Shown here: piece after piece, positions 16,499 to 24,981 of the stretch
How the letters are laid out: every line of letters starts with the position of its first letter
How positions within the stretch are numbered: the first letter of the stretch is position 1
Assembly: GCF_017948485.1 (NCBI RefSeq)
Contig: NZ_JAFFSX010000013.1
Location: 62,001-126,000, forward strand
DNA from: Streptomyces sp. GESEQ-35
Lineage (GTDB): Bacteria; Actinomycetota; Actinomycetes; Streptomycetales; Streptomycetaceae
Length of the DNA stretch: 64,000 nucleotides
Reading direction: 5' to 3'
Translations under genes and position numbers: made by a program
Notes under the pieces: model-generated
Seen by the model: only the letters and a program-made list of their open reading frames with translations
Databases searched by the model: none
What the model was told of the DNA's origin: nothing

Positions 16499-16861
16499 AT
16501 GACCGCTACATCTGGTACGCCCCAGCGCACTCCCGAGGAGATTTTCGAGGATCACGGAACCCGTCTGGGCACGGCAGATCTCGACAGCATCAGTGCCAAC
16601 TATGCCGAGGACGCCGTCTTCATCACCCCCGCCGGGGTCCTGCACGGCAGGGAAGGGGTGAAGCGGGGCATAGCCGCTCTGCTGTCCGATCTGCCCGACG
16701 CGGACTGGCAGTTGAAGCCGCAGTTCGCCGGGGAGGTACTGTTCTTGGAGTGGTCTGCTGTCAGTCCCCATGGCCGAGTCGATGACGGAGTCGACACCTT
16801 CGTCTTCCGCGACGGTCTGATCCAGGCGCAGACCGTGCGCTACGTCCTTCGGCGGGATTGA
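16499..16861 (+). CDS. NTF2-like (SnoaL/YybH) protein
   Basis: 120 residues of nuclear-transport-factor-2-like fold: an N-terminal helix with DLDSISANYAEDAVFITPAG, HGREGVKRGIAALLSDLPDA and a C-terminal strand GLIQAQTVRYVL. Strong Shine-Dalgarno GAGGAG upstream. Proteins like this serve as small enzymes or binding proteins. Role unknown. Confidence 0.82.
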   Translation: MTATSGTPQRTPEEIFEDHGTRLGTADLDSISANYAEDAVFITPAGVLHGREGVKRGIAALLSDLPDADWQLKPQFAGEVLFLEWSAVSPHGRVDDGVDTFVFRDGLIQAQTVRYVLRRD

Positions 16862-16865
16862 GCAG

Positions 16866-17018
16866 GGGCGCTCCGGCCGCGGGGTGCTCACCGGCGTGGG
16901 AGCCGCGGAACGCCGTACGGCTCTGGGGCTGGGGCCGACCTCGGTGGTCGTGCTGCTGAGCACTGAGGGCACGGCTGCGAACCCGCTGCGCACTCGGGCG
17001 AGGGCTCAGTTCTCCTGA
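16866..17018 (+). pseudogene. C-terminal remnant of a PLP-dependent ammonia-lyase
   Basis: An open stretch ending at TGA 17016 reads GVGAAERRTALGLGPTSVV followed by LLSTEGTAANPL, matching the last residues of fold-type-II PLP enzymes such as diaminopropionate ammonia-lyase. There is no start codon or upstream homology; the NTF2-like gene ends just before. It overlaps the 3' end of the VOC gene on the other strand. I infer a deletion remnant. Confidence 0.5.
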
Positions 17019-17398
17019 ATCACGGACAGGACGTTGCCCGCCGGGTCCCTGAACCAGGCGATCGCCGTTGGGCCGCCTTCGGGGCCCCGGACGATGCCCT
17101 TGTCGTCGGATCCGAACTCCGGGTAGCGCTCCATGCTCACGCCGCGCTGCGCCAGCCCGTCGACGGCCGCCTCGATGTCGTCCACGGGGAAGTTCAGGAT
17201 CGTGAAGCTCGCGGGTGTGTGGTTGTCCTTGGGGTAGACAAAGACGCTTGCGCCGCTGCCCAGCTTGATCGTGAGCATCCTCATGTCGCCTTGCCCGCTC
17301 TCCTCCACCTGGAGGCCGAGCGTCTCGCCGTAGAACTGGCGGGCCCTGCCGAGGTCGTCGACCGAGAAGCCGCTGAACGCCTTCGACTGTCCGAACAT
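17006..17398 (-). CDS. VOC-superfamily (glyoxalase-like) protein
   Basis: 130 residues with two beta-alpha-beta-beta-beta units: FSGFSVDDLGRARQFYGETL at the N terminus and FPVDDIEAAVDGLAQRGVSM, ending in IAWFRDPAGNVLSVIQEN. The N terminus begins MFGQSKAF. GGAGAC sits just before the ATG at 17398. Could bind a metal or small ligand; function not predictable. Confidence 0.85.
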   Translation of the reverse strand: MFGQSKAFSGFSVDDLGRARQFYGETLGLQVEESGQGDMRMLTIKLGSGASVFVYPKDNHTPASFTILNFPVDDIEAAVDGLAQRGVSMERYPEFGSDDKGIVRGPEGGPTAIAWFRDPAGNVLSVIQEN

Positions 17399-17698
17399 GC
17401 CGTTGTCTCCTTCGCGTGGTCCGTCCCGGATTTCCGAGGCCACCCCCAGCGGACCACCACCCGGACCTCCGCCTCGCGGGCTCGCGTCCGGATGGTCGCC
17501 GCGCGTCACCCTCTGGGAGCCTTCGGCGGCCGGCGGATTCCCTCCGCCCTGGGGTGCACGCGTGCGTGCCGTCAATGCCCTCGGCGCGGCTGGAAAGGCA
17601 CCCAACGGGACACATGGGCCGAGGGACTCCGGGTAGTCGGGCGTTGGCCCTCGATCGGGGCCGTCCCCCTCACCTTCGACCCGCCGATTGGATCAGCC
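17399..17698. other. 300-bp divergent intergenic region, no gene seen
   Basis: Between the VOC (-) and SseB-like (+) starts. Open frames across it lack codon structure and homology. No clear palindrome was found. Both promoters must lie here. Confidence 0.5.
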
Positions 17699-18100
17699 AT
17701 GACCAACTTCTCTCGCAACGGCGCCGCCCCCGCCGTACATCTGGCCCTGCGCGCCATGGTCGCGGGCGACGCGGACCAAGCCGAGCTGAACACCCTGGCC
17801 GGGAGCGCGGTCCTTGTCCCCACCGGTGCCACGGAACTTCAGGAGCAGGATCCCGGGGCAGTGGCCTTGCCCCTCTACGAGCAGGAGGACGGCACGGAAC
17901 TGGTGCCGGTGTTCACCACCCGGGCACGCATGGAGCAGGCGCACCCTCAGATCACAGAGCATCAGCAGGTGACGCTCGGCGCGCTCGCCCACATCTGGCC
18001 GTCCGAGAAGCTGGCGCTGGTCATCGACGGCGGCACACCGGAGGAAGTCGCGCTGACGGCTCAGGGCGTCAGGCAGCTGCTCGATCGCGGCGCCGCCTGA
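17699..18100 (+). CDS. SseB N-terminal-domain protein
   Basis: 133 residues with the SseB-like pattern: ALRAMVAGDADQAELNTLAG, then SAVLVPTG and PVFTTRARMEQAHP. SseB-domain proteins are common in actinobacteria and occur in type VII secretion contexts, but no secretion gene lies nearby. ATG at 17699. Converges on the ligD remnant. Confidence 0.72.
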   Translation: MTNFSRNGAAPAVHLALRAMVAGDADQAELNTLAGSAVLVPTGATELQEQDPGAVALPLYEQEDGTELVPVFTTRARMEQAHPQITEHQQVTLGALAHIWPSEKLALVIDGGTPEEVALTAQGVRQLLDRGAA

Positions 18101-18140
18101 GGCCGAGGGGGGGAGCGCCGCATCTTCTCTTCCCGGCTGC

Positions 18141-18908
18141 CTAGTGCGGTTGCGGGGTGACGCGCACCCGCGAGCCGAAGGCCAGAGTGCGGCCGTCGCG
18201 CACGGCGACGACCTCGGGGTAGGTCGCCTCCAGCGACCGGCCGCCGCTCGACATCAAGCTCGACATCAAGTGCGTCCGGCCGCCGTCCGGCACGGCCAGG
18301 GCGCGTACGCCGTCCAGTTCCGTTCGAAGAGCCAGCCGTCGTCGAAGGACCGCCGATTGCTCTCGTCGGGCGGCGGGGAGACGGTCCGGCAGCCCGGTCA
18401 TCGTCCGTCGTTCTCCTGTCCACCGGCCTCCCGGGCCACCTGCTTCAACGTGCGTCCGCTGAGCACCGCCGCCGTGCAGTTTGGCGCCGTCCAGCCGGAA
18501 CGAGACGTGGCCCTTGCGCAGGGCATCGGCGAAGGGGATCTCGTCGCCGGACCGGTCGACGGTGAGATTGCTGTAGCTTCCCTCGTCCCACACGATGACG
18601 GTGCCTCCGCCGTACTCGCCCTCGGCGATGACGCCTTCGAACTCCCGGTACTCCAGCGGGTGGTCCTCGGTGGGCATGGCCAGCCGCTTTTCGTGCGGGT
18701 CGGCGGAGGGCCCCTTGGGGACGGCCCAGGACTTCAGAACCCCGTCCACCTCCAGCCGGAAGTCGAAGTGCATCGTGCTCGCGTCATGAATCTGCACCAC
18801 GAAGCCGGGCTCGTCGCCGGCCCTCCCGTCCCTGCCCCGCGGCTCTTCGGTCCTGGAGAAGTCGCGCTTGCGGTGGTAATCGGCCAGCGCATCCTTCGTC
18901 GCGCTCAT
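18141..18908 (-). pseudogene. ligD: LigD-like: 3'-phosphoesterase domain followed by decayed ligase domain
   Basis: Residues 1 to about 150 form the 3'-phosphoesterase domain of bacterial NHEJ ligase D, with His41, His47, Asp49, Arg51 (QIHDASTMHFDFRLE) and His83 (EDHPLEYREFEG) all present. After KLHGG the sequence degenerates. The tail reads ELDGVRALAVPDGGRTHL, which resembles the ligase motif I region KxDGxR but with Glu at the nucleophilic Lys position. In another frame the preceding bases read DDGWLFER, as expected just before motif I, indicating a frameshift. The rest of the ligase is absent. The phosphoesterase part might still fold. It starts at ATGA overlapping the membrane-protein gene. 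Confidence 0.7.
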
Positions 18909-19201
18909 CAGTGCTGGAGGTGCGGTCCGGCCATCGTGTCCGGCCCGGCGACCTGCGTGCGTCGGGCGCGCAGGCGGCTGTGACGCCCGTGAACCGCCCC
19001 GCGCATCGCCATGGCCAGACCCAGGCTGAAGATCAACGCCAGTGCGAGGCCGGAGCAGAAGATGGCCAGGGTGTTCAGGGTGACGATGTCGTTGCCGAGC
19101 ACCGACACGGTGTACTCGGGTCCGCCGGACAGGTTGCCGGCGATGGCCAGGCCGGTGAACGTGCCACTGGCCGCGAGGAGGAGCAGTCCGATGAACAGCA
19201 T
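18908..19201 (-). CDS. Small two-TM membrane protein
   Basis: About 97 residues. The first TM segment is MLFIGLLLLAASGTFTGLAI and the second is TLAIFCSGLALALIFSLGLA, followed by an Arg/His-rich cytoplasmic tail. I chose the ATG at 19201, nine bases after AGGAG; ATGs at 19210 and 19282 are possible. Its stop overlaps the start of the ligD-like gene, so they are co-transcribed. Function unknown. Confidence 0.65.
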   Translation of the reverse strand: MLFIGLLLLAASGTFTGLAIAGNLSGGPEYTVSVLGNDIVTLNTLAIFCSGLALALIFSLGLAMAMRGAVHGRHSRLRARRTQVAGPDTMAGPHLQH

Positions 19202-19265
19202 CCGAGTCATCTCCTCAGAGAGCCTGAGAGGACCCCCAGGGGTCATGTCGCCGCTACGGGTACCC

Positions 19266-19322
19266 GTGACCTGGCGGGTCACACGGGCCGGTGGCGTGGA
19301 CGGGCAGGGCCTGCCCGTCCAC
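19266..19322. other. Two strong hairpins in a divergent 294-bp spacer
   Basis: GTGACC-TGGCG-GGTCAC (19266-19282), and a perfect 12-bp stem GTGGACGGGCAG-GGC-CTGCCCGTCCAC (19296-19322). They lie between the membrane-protein start (19201, -) and the glycosyltransferase start (19496, +). No T-tract follows, so they could be attenuator-like leader stems or old terminators. Nothing else is seen from 19323 to 19495. Confidence 0.5.
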
Positions 19323-19495
19323 GCGAAAGCTGAAGGCGGCCACCGAGCGCCGAGTGAGTAGTGCCGTTATGCCCACGTGATCGAAAACCCGTAACTACAC
19401 TCGCGCCCCATGCGTACCCCCAGCCTCGCCAAGCAGTGGATGAAGATCTCCTCAGCCGTGGGCAGAGGTGAAACCCGCAGCGGAGGTGGACTCTC

Positions 19496-21598
19496 GTGAC
19501 GGCCGGGCTGAAGCCACGCCGGAAAGCCCGTCACAAACAGAGCCGCGACCCACGCGCCCACTGGCTGCTGCTGGCCCTCACTCTCCCCGCCCTGTTCGCC
19601 GTGCTGCTCTTCCAGGGCTGGACCGAGCACGAGGTCGATGCCGCGAAGACCCGGTCGCCGTGCACCTCGCCCGTGCCGGATGCCGTGGCGAACGGCGGGC
19701 CGGTGATCGGGATCAACCGCAACGGGATACAGACGGCGGCGATGCCGCCCCGCACGGTAGCGCTCACCTTCGACGGCGGGCCCGACCCCGTATGGACTCC
19801 GCGCCTGCTCGACCTGCTGCGCACGAACCGGGCACGCGCCACCTTCTTCGTCAACGGCGCCCGAGCGGCCCAGTACCCCGAACTGATCCGGCGGATCCGC
19901 GCAGAGGGGCACGAGATCGGCTCGAACACGTACACCGGCGCGGTTCTCGGCGAGTCCTCGACGCCCCGCTTCGACGCCGAACTCGACATGACCCAGGCCG
20001 CGTTGGCGGGCGCCACCGGTCTGCACACCAATCTGCTGCGGATGCCGCGGACCACGACACCGGACACGCTGTGCGGCCGCGAGTGGCAGGCGGCCCGGCG
20101 TGCCACCGCGTACGGCTACGTGCTCGTCGCCGCCGACAAGGGGTCGCGGAAACCGGCGCTGGGGACGGTCAGGCAGTTGAGCCAGACGGCCACCGCGTAC
20201 CAGGAGGCGAAGAAGCTGCTCGGGAACCGGAACGTGGACCGGTTCACCACCGTGTCCACGGGACTCGACCTCGTCCCCTACTCCTCCGCCTCCACCCTCG
20301 ATCGATGGCAGGGGCAGGGACTGATCTGGGCCACGGCCGCCGGGCGCGCCTTCTCCACGGCCATGATCTGGACCCTCGGCATCGCCGGCGGCCTCGGTGT
20401 GCTGCGGCTGGTGCTGCTCGCCCTGTTCGCCCGGGCTCATGTGCGCCGGCTGGAGCGGTTCCGGCCGGGGGCGCCCTGGATGCGGGAGGTGACCGGGCCG
20501 GTGACGGTGCTGGTGCCGGCGTACAACGAAGAGGTCGGCATCGAGTCCACCGTCCTTTCGCTGCTCGACTCCACCCACCAGAAGCTCCAGATCATCGTGA
20601 TCGACGACGGGTCGACCGACCGTACGGCCGAGATCGCCGAGGGGATCGGGGATCCGCGCGTGGAGGTGATCCGCAAGCCCAACGAGGGCAAGGCCGCCGC
20701 GCTCAACTCCGGGCTGGCGCGGGCGCGGTACGACATCGTGGTGATGGTCGACGCCGACACCGTCTTCGAGCCCGATGCCATCGAGCGGCTCATCCAGCCG
20801 CTCGCGCACGCGGCCGTCGGCGCCGTCAGCGGCAACACCAAGGTGGGCAACCGGCGCGGGCTGCTGGCCAGATGGCAGCATCTGGAATACGTCTTCGGCT
20901 TCAATCTCGACCGGCGCATGTTCGAGGTCCTGGAGTGCATGACGACGGTGCCCGGTGCCATCGGCGCCTTCCGTCGGGACGTGGTGCTGGGCGTCGGAGG
21001 GCTCAGCGAGGACACCCTCGCCGAGGACACCGACCTCACGATGGCCCTGTGGCGGGCGGGCTGGCGGGTGCTGTACGAGGAGTCCGCCGTCGCCTGGACC
21101 GAAGTACCCACGTCGGTACGCCAGTTGTGGCAGCAGCGCTACCGTTGGTGCTACGGCACGGTCCAGGCGATGTGGAAGCACCGCGGTGCCTTCTTCAGCG
21201 GGGGCACGGCCGGGCGCTTCGGCCGGCGCGGACTGCCGTACATCGCGCTCTTCCAGGTCGCCCTGCCGCTTCTTGCGCCCGTCATCGACGTCTACGCGCT
21301 GTACGGCGTGCTGTTCCGCGATCCGCTGGTGTCGGCCCTGGTGTGGTTCGCCTTCCTCGGCGTCCAGCTCGCCACGTCCGGCTACGCCCTGAAACTCGAC
21401 GGCGAGCGGCTGCGGACACTGTGGACGATGCCGTTCCAGATCATCGTCTACCGGCAGCTGATGTACCTGGTCGTCATCCAGTCCCTGGTCGCCCTGCTGC
21501 TCGGCAGCCGGCTGAAGTGGCACCGCGTCAAGCGATCCGGCTCGGCCGCTGAACAGATCGGTGGTCCCGTTCCGTACAAGAGTCTGCGGATGCGTTGA
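19496..21598 (+). CDS. Bifunctional polysaccharide deacetylase-like/GT2 glycosyltransferase (MatB-like)
   Basis: 700 residues: basic N terminus, TM about 23-40, NodB-like domain about 80-270, TM about 285-312, GT2 synthase domain about 335-560, then several C-terminal TMs. The GT2 part is intact: DDGSTDRT (Asp370/371), DAD, EDTD (Glu510) and QQRYRW (546-551), as in processive beta-glycan synthases. The NodB part lacks metal ligands: motif 1 is TFDGGP (Asp93, but Gly94 where Asp is expected), and HEIGSNTYTG (139-148) replaces the HxxxH motif. Similar fusions (MatB) make extracellular aminoglycan in Streptomyces pellets. GTG start with GGAGGT. The LCP gene follows. Confidence 0.85.
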   Translation: MTAGLKPRRKARHKQSRDPRAHWLLLALTLPALFAVLLFQGWTEHEVDAAKTRSPCTSPVPDAVANGGPVIGINRNGIQTAAMPPRTVALTFDGGPDPVWTPRLLDLLRTNRARATFFVNGARAAQYPELIRRIRAEGHEIGSNTYTGAVLGESSTPRFDAELDMTQAALAGATGLHTNLLRMPRTTTPDTLCGREWQAARRATAYGYVLVAADKGSRKPALGTVRQLSQTATAYQEAKKLLGNRNVDRFTTVSTGLDLVPYSSASTLDRWQGQGLIWATAAGRAFSTAMIWTLGIAGGLGVLRLVLLALFARAHVRRLERFRPGAPWMREVTGPVTVLVPAYNEEVGIESTVLSLLDSTHQKLQIIVIDDGSTDRTAEIAEGIGDPRVEVIRKPNEGKAAALNSGLARARYDIVVMVDADTVFEPDAIERLIQPLAHAAVGAVSGNTKVGNRRGLLARWQHLEYVFGFNLDRRMFEVLECMTTVPGAIGAFRRDVVLGVGGLSEDTLAEDTDLTMALWRAGWRVLYEESAVAWTEVPTSVRQLWQQRYRWCYGTVQAMWKHRGAFFSGGTAGRFGRRGLPYIALFQVALPLLAPVIDVYALYGVLFRDPLVSALVWFAFLGVQLATSGYALKLDGERLRTLWTMPFQIIVYRQLMYLVVIQSLVALLLGSRLKWHRVKRSGSAAEQIGGPVPYKSLRMR

Positions 21599-21628
21599 CC
21601 CTTCGAGCAGAACCAGCGGGACGGGTGG

Positions 21629-22801
21629 ATGAACGACTGGACCGACCATCCAGGAGACCGCCGGACGGCGAGAGCGGTGCCGGGCGCCGTGCCACCGCCC
21701 CCGGTGGTGCCTCCGCCCTCGACCCGCACGGCCCCCCTGCCCGGCATGCCCTCGCCCGCCACCCCCGGCCGCTACGACCAGAGCGCCTACGACCGCCGCA
21801 GCCGGACCCCGGGGCGCCGCCGCACCCGACGCCGCCGCGTCCTGTGGACGGCGGCCATCCTGTCGGCCGCGCTGCCGCTCTCCGGCGTCGGCGCGTACGT
21901 CTGGGCCGACACCCGCCTCAACCAGGAGGTCGACCTCGGCGCCCTCACCGGCCGCGCGCCGCTCGGCGAGGGCACCAACTACCTGGTCGTGGGCTCCGAC
22001 AGCCGCGAGGGCCTGTCCCTGAAGGACCAGAAGGACCTGAACACCGGCTCGACCGAGGGCCGCCGCACCGACTCGATGATCCTGCTGCACACCGGGGCCG
22101 GCGGCACCACGATGCTGAGCCTGCCGCGCGACTCGTGGGTGACCCTCCCGCCGTACGTCGACCCGGACACCGGCAGGCGCTACGCCGCCACACCGAACAA
22201 GCTCAACGCGGCGTTCTCGCTCGGCGGCCCCGACCTGCTCGTCCAGACCGTGGAACGCAACACGGGGGTGCGCATCGACCACTACGCGGAGATCGGCTTC
22301 GCCGGCTTCGTGGGCGTCGTCGACGCGGTGGGCGGAGTCGACATGTGCCTGGAGAGGGCTGTGCAGGACAAGGACTCGGGCGCCGACCTGCCCAGAGGCT
22401 GCCAGACCCTCGACGGCGCCGAGGCCCTGGCGTTCGTACGGCAGCGCAAGCAGGAGGCACAGGGCGACCTGGGGCGCACCCGCAACCAGCAGAAGTTCCT
22501 GGCCGCGCTCGCGCAGAAGGCGGTCACGCCGTCCACCCTCCTGGACCCGACCAAGTCCGTCCCGACGGCCGGCGCGGGCCTCGACACCCTGATCGTGGAC
22601 AAGGGCACGGATCTGCCCGACCTCGTGTCACTGTTCGAGGCGATGCGGGCGACCGCGTCGGGGAAGGGCAACCAGCTCAACGTGCCCGTCTCCGACCCCG
22701 ACTTCCGTACCTCCAAGGGCAGCGCGGTGAAATGGGACGAGCGGCGGGCGCGGGCACTCTTCACAGCGCTGCGGAACGATCGGGTGACGCCCGCGGGATG
22801 A
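21629..22801 (+). CDS. LytR-CpsA-Psr (LCP) family transferase
   Basis: 390 residues: a disordered Pro/Arg-rich N-terminal region, one TM at about 72-92 (TAAILSAALPLSGVGAYVWA), and an extracytoplasmic LCP domain with YLVVGSDSREGL, RRTDSMILLHT, MLSLPRDSWV, KLNAAFSLGGPDLL and a late Arg-rich stretch LGRTRNQQKFL. LCP proteins transfer glycans from undecaprenyl lipids to peptidoglycan. Lying 30 nt after the glycan synthase gene, it may anchor that polymer. Its stop directly abuts the stop of the convergent gene. Confidence 0.9.
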   Translation: MNDWTDHPGDRRTARAVPGAVPPPPVVPPPSTRTAPLPGMPSPATPGRYDQSAYDRRSRTPGRRRTRRRRVLWTAAILSAALPLSGVGAYVWADTRLNQEVDLGALTGRAPLGEGTNYLVVGSDSREGLSLKDQKDLNTGSTEGRRTDSMILLHTGAGGTTMLSLPRDSWVTLPPYVDPDTGRRYAATPNKLNAAFSLGGPDLLVQTVERNTGVRIDHYAEIGFAGFVGVVDAVGGVDMCLERAVQDKDSGADLPRGCQTLDGAEALAFVRQRKQEAQGDLGRTRNQQKFLAALAQKAVTPSTLLDPTKSVPTAGAGLDTLIVDKGTDLPDLVSLFEAMRATASGKGNQLNVPVSDPDFRTSKGSAVKWDERRARALFTALRNDRVTPAG

Positions 22802-23989
22802 CTACAGGAACGGCGTACCCGCGTCGAGCCCGGACAGCACCCGGCCGTACAGCTCCAGGTTGGTGGCCGGGTTGACGAACGAGTGCAGGCTCAGCGCCCG
22901 CAGATCGCGCACGGTCCGCTGGATCGGCACGTCCCGGTGCAGTGAGGAGGCACCGGATGCCGAGCCGATCAGCTCGGCGGCCTCCGTGCACAGCCGCGCC
23001 ACATAGCCGCTCCCTGCCCGGATCCGCGCCCGTTCCTCCGTCGTGTACGGCTCCCCGCTCGCCGCCCGCGACTCGATCAGCGTGACGATGTCGCCGGTCA
23101 GCAGCTCGGCACAGGAGACCTTCAGCGCGGCCTCGGCCGCTTGCAGGTGCGTGACGGCGGCCTCGCTCTGCCGCTCGTAGAAGGTGTACGTGATGCCGCG
23201 CCGGTGGATCCGCTCCCGGAACTCCGCCAGCGCCGAGCGCGCCAGGCCGAGCGCGTTCGGCGTCGTCCAGGCGCAGAACAGCATCAGCACCGGCATCCGG
23301 TAGAACGGGTCGTCCGCGTTGGCCTTGGACGGGAACTCCCCGCCCAGCAACGGCCCGACCGGCAGCACGCGATGAGCCGGCACGACGACGTCCCGGGCGA
23401 CGACGCTGTTGCTGCCGCTGCCCGCCAGTCCTGTCACGTGCCAGTCGTCGAGGACCTCCAGCTCGGCCATGGGAACGGCGGCCCACAGGATCTCGGGAGG
23501 CTCGTCGCCGGACTCGACCCGTGCGGTGAGCAGATGCCAGTCGGCGTCCTGACAGCCGGTGGCGAAGGGGGAGGTGCCGTTGACGACGTACCCGTCCTTG
23601 GTGGGGACGGCGGTGGCATCCGGGATGAGAGTGCCGCTGACCCGTACGTCCGGGCCGGTGAAGATCTCGTCCTGCGCCTCGTCGGGAAACAGCGCCGCGA
23701 TGTACGCGCACCCCGCCTGGATCAACGCCATGAACCCGGCCGAACCGCACGCGGCGGCGACCTCGGCCAACGTGTCGACCTGTGTCCGCAGGCTGCTCTG
23801 ACAACCGCCGTACCGCCGGGGCACGTTCATCCGGAAGACTCCGGCCTCGGTGAGGGCGTCGACGACTTCACGCGTGACGCGCCGTTCCTGCTCGGTGCGG
23901 AAGGCGTGTTCGCGGATGAGGGGACGTAACGCTCGTACGCGGGCCACGAGTTCGGCGTCTGCACCGGACGGTGCGGAGGACGGAGTCAT
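22802..23989 (-). CDS. Acyl-CoA-dehydrogenase-fold flavin monooxygenase (HsaA/DszC-like)
   Basis: 395 residues. The N-terminal helical domain carries VFRMNVPRRYGG; the middle carries SPFATGCQDADWHL and DDWHVTGLAGSGSNSV; the C-terminal part has YERQSEAAVTHLQAAEA and SGASSLHRDVPIQRTVRDL. These are features of FMNH2-dependent hydroxylases of the acyl-CoA dehydrogenase fold rather than true dehydrogenases. It needs a flavin reductase, not seen adjacent. Codon 21 is TTA (+ strand TAA at 23927-23929), so translation probably depends on the bldA tRNA. Start taken as ATG 23989. Confidence 0.82.
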   Translation of the reverse strand: MTPSSAPSGADAELVARVRALRPLIREHAFRTEQERRVTREVVDALTEAGVFRMNVPRRYGGCQSSLRTQVDTLAEVAAACGSAGFMALIQAGCAYIAALFPDEAQDEIFTGPDVRVSGTLIPDATAVPTKDGYVVNGTSPFATGCQDADWHLLTARVESGDEPPEILWAAVPMAELEVLDDWHVTGLAGSGSNSVVARDVVVPAHRVLPVGPLLGGEFPSKANADDPFYRMPVLMLFCAWTTPNALGLARSALAEFRERIHRRGITYTFYERQSEAAVTHLQAAEAALKVSCAELLTGDIVTLIESRAASGEPYTTEERARIRAGSGYVARLCTEAAELIGSASGASSLHRDVPIQRTVRDLRALSLHSFVNPATNLELYGRVLSGLDAGTPFL

Positions 23990-24126
23990 GAACGCACCGT
24001 CACGCGGACGACCGGGGCTGTCAACGACGCCTGCCGAGCCGGGAGCAGCCGAAGGGGTAGTAGGGTGCGCAGGTTGCACGGCTTGGAGATGTGTGGCAGC
24101 GCCCAAGGGAGAGGGGCCAGGCGACG

Positions 24127-24978
24127 ATGCGGGCGTCAGAGGTCCGGCGTGCGGTTTCCGCGGCCATGTCGATCGCCTCATCACTCGACCTGACAGCCGA
24201 CGACGCGATCATTCTCAATGACTCGAACAAGCTCACTCTGCGCCTCCTGCCTTGTGACGTCCTGGCCCGGGTGGCACCGGTAGCGCAGCAGGTCGCACAG
24301 TTCGAAGTCGAGCTTGCTCAGCGGCTCGCCGAAGCCGGATGCCCTGTCGCTGCTCTGGAGCCCCGAGTGGAGCCACGCGTCCATGACCGTGATGGCTTCG
24401 TGGTCACGCTGTGGACCTACTACGAACCCGTGGCACCTCAAGAGATCCCACCGGCCGACTACGCCGGTGGGCTCGCCCGGCTGCATGCCGGCATGCGCGA
24501 AGTCGATGTCCCGGCGCAGCACTTCACGGAGCGAGTCGAGCAGGCCCAGCAACTCGTGGCGAACCGCGACCGCACTCCGGCGCTCGTCGACGCCGACCGG
24601 GAGCTGCTCGGCGACACGCTACGACGCCTGAGACGAGTGATCGGCGAGCGCGGCGGCGCCGAGCAGCTGCTGCACGGCGAGCCGCACCCGGGCAACGTGC
24701 TCACCACGAAGAACGGGCTGCTGTTCATAGACCTTGAGACGTGTTGCCGTGGGCCCGTCGAATTCGACCTCGCCCATGCGCCCGAAGAAGTCGGCGAGCA
24801 CTATCCGGGTGTCGATCAAGACCTGCTGCGCGAGTGCCGGATCCTCGTGCTGGCGATGATCACAACCTGGCGCTGGGATCGAGACGACCAACTCCCCGAC
24901 GGGCGCCGGCTGGGCACAGAGTGGCTCGGCCAGATCCGAGCAGCACTCGATCGCAACGGCCTGGATACCCACGGCTGA
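24127..24978 (+). CDS. Aminoglycoside phosphotransferase (APH)-fold kinase-like protein
   Basis: 283 residues. The catalytic loop LLHGEPHPGNVL (HGxxxxxN) and the metal-binding FIDLETCCRGPVEFDLAH identify the APH/choline-kinase fold. The common HGDxHxxN Asp is replaced by Glu (HGEPH), seen in many actinobacterial members. Start taken at 24127; the frame is open 12 codons upstream. Could phosphorylate an antibiotic or a metabolite; substrate unknown. Ends three bases before the convergent FAH gene. Confidence 0.85.
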   Translation: MRASEVRRAVSAAMSIASSLDLTADDAIILNDSNKLTLRLLPCDVLARVAPVAQQVAQFEVELAQRLAEAGCPVAALEPRVEPRVHDRDGFVVTLWTYYEPVAPQEIPPADYAGGLARLHAGMREVDVPAQHFTERVEQAQQLVANRDRTPALVDADRELLGDTLRRLRRVIGERGGAEQLLHGEPHPGNVLTTKNGLLFIDLETCCRGPVEFDLAHAPEEVGEHYPGVDQDLLRECRILVLAMITTWRWDRDDQLPDGRRLGTEWLGQIRAALDRNGLDTHG

Positions 24979-24981
24979 GGA

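Noticed and set aside
19367..22282. Open frame of about 970 codons on the minus strand
   Set aside because: Antisense shadow of the glycan synthase and LCP genes, of low complexity and without homology.
24127..24978. Antibiotic-resistance kinase
   Set aside because: The fold is clear, but nothing in the sequence or context shows an antibiotic substrate.
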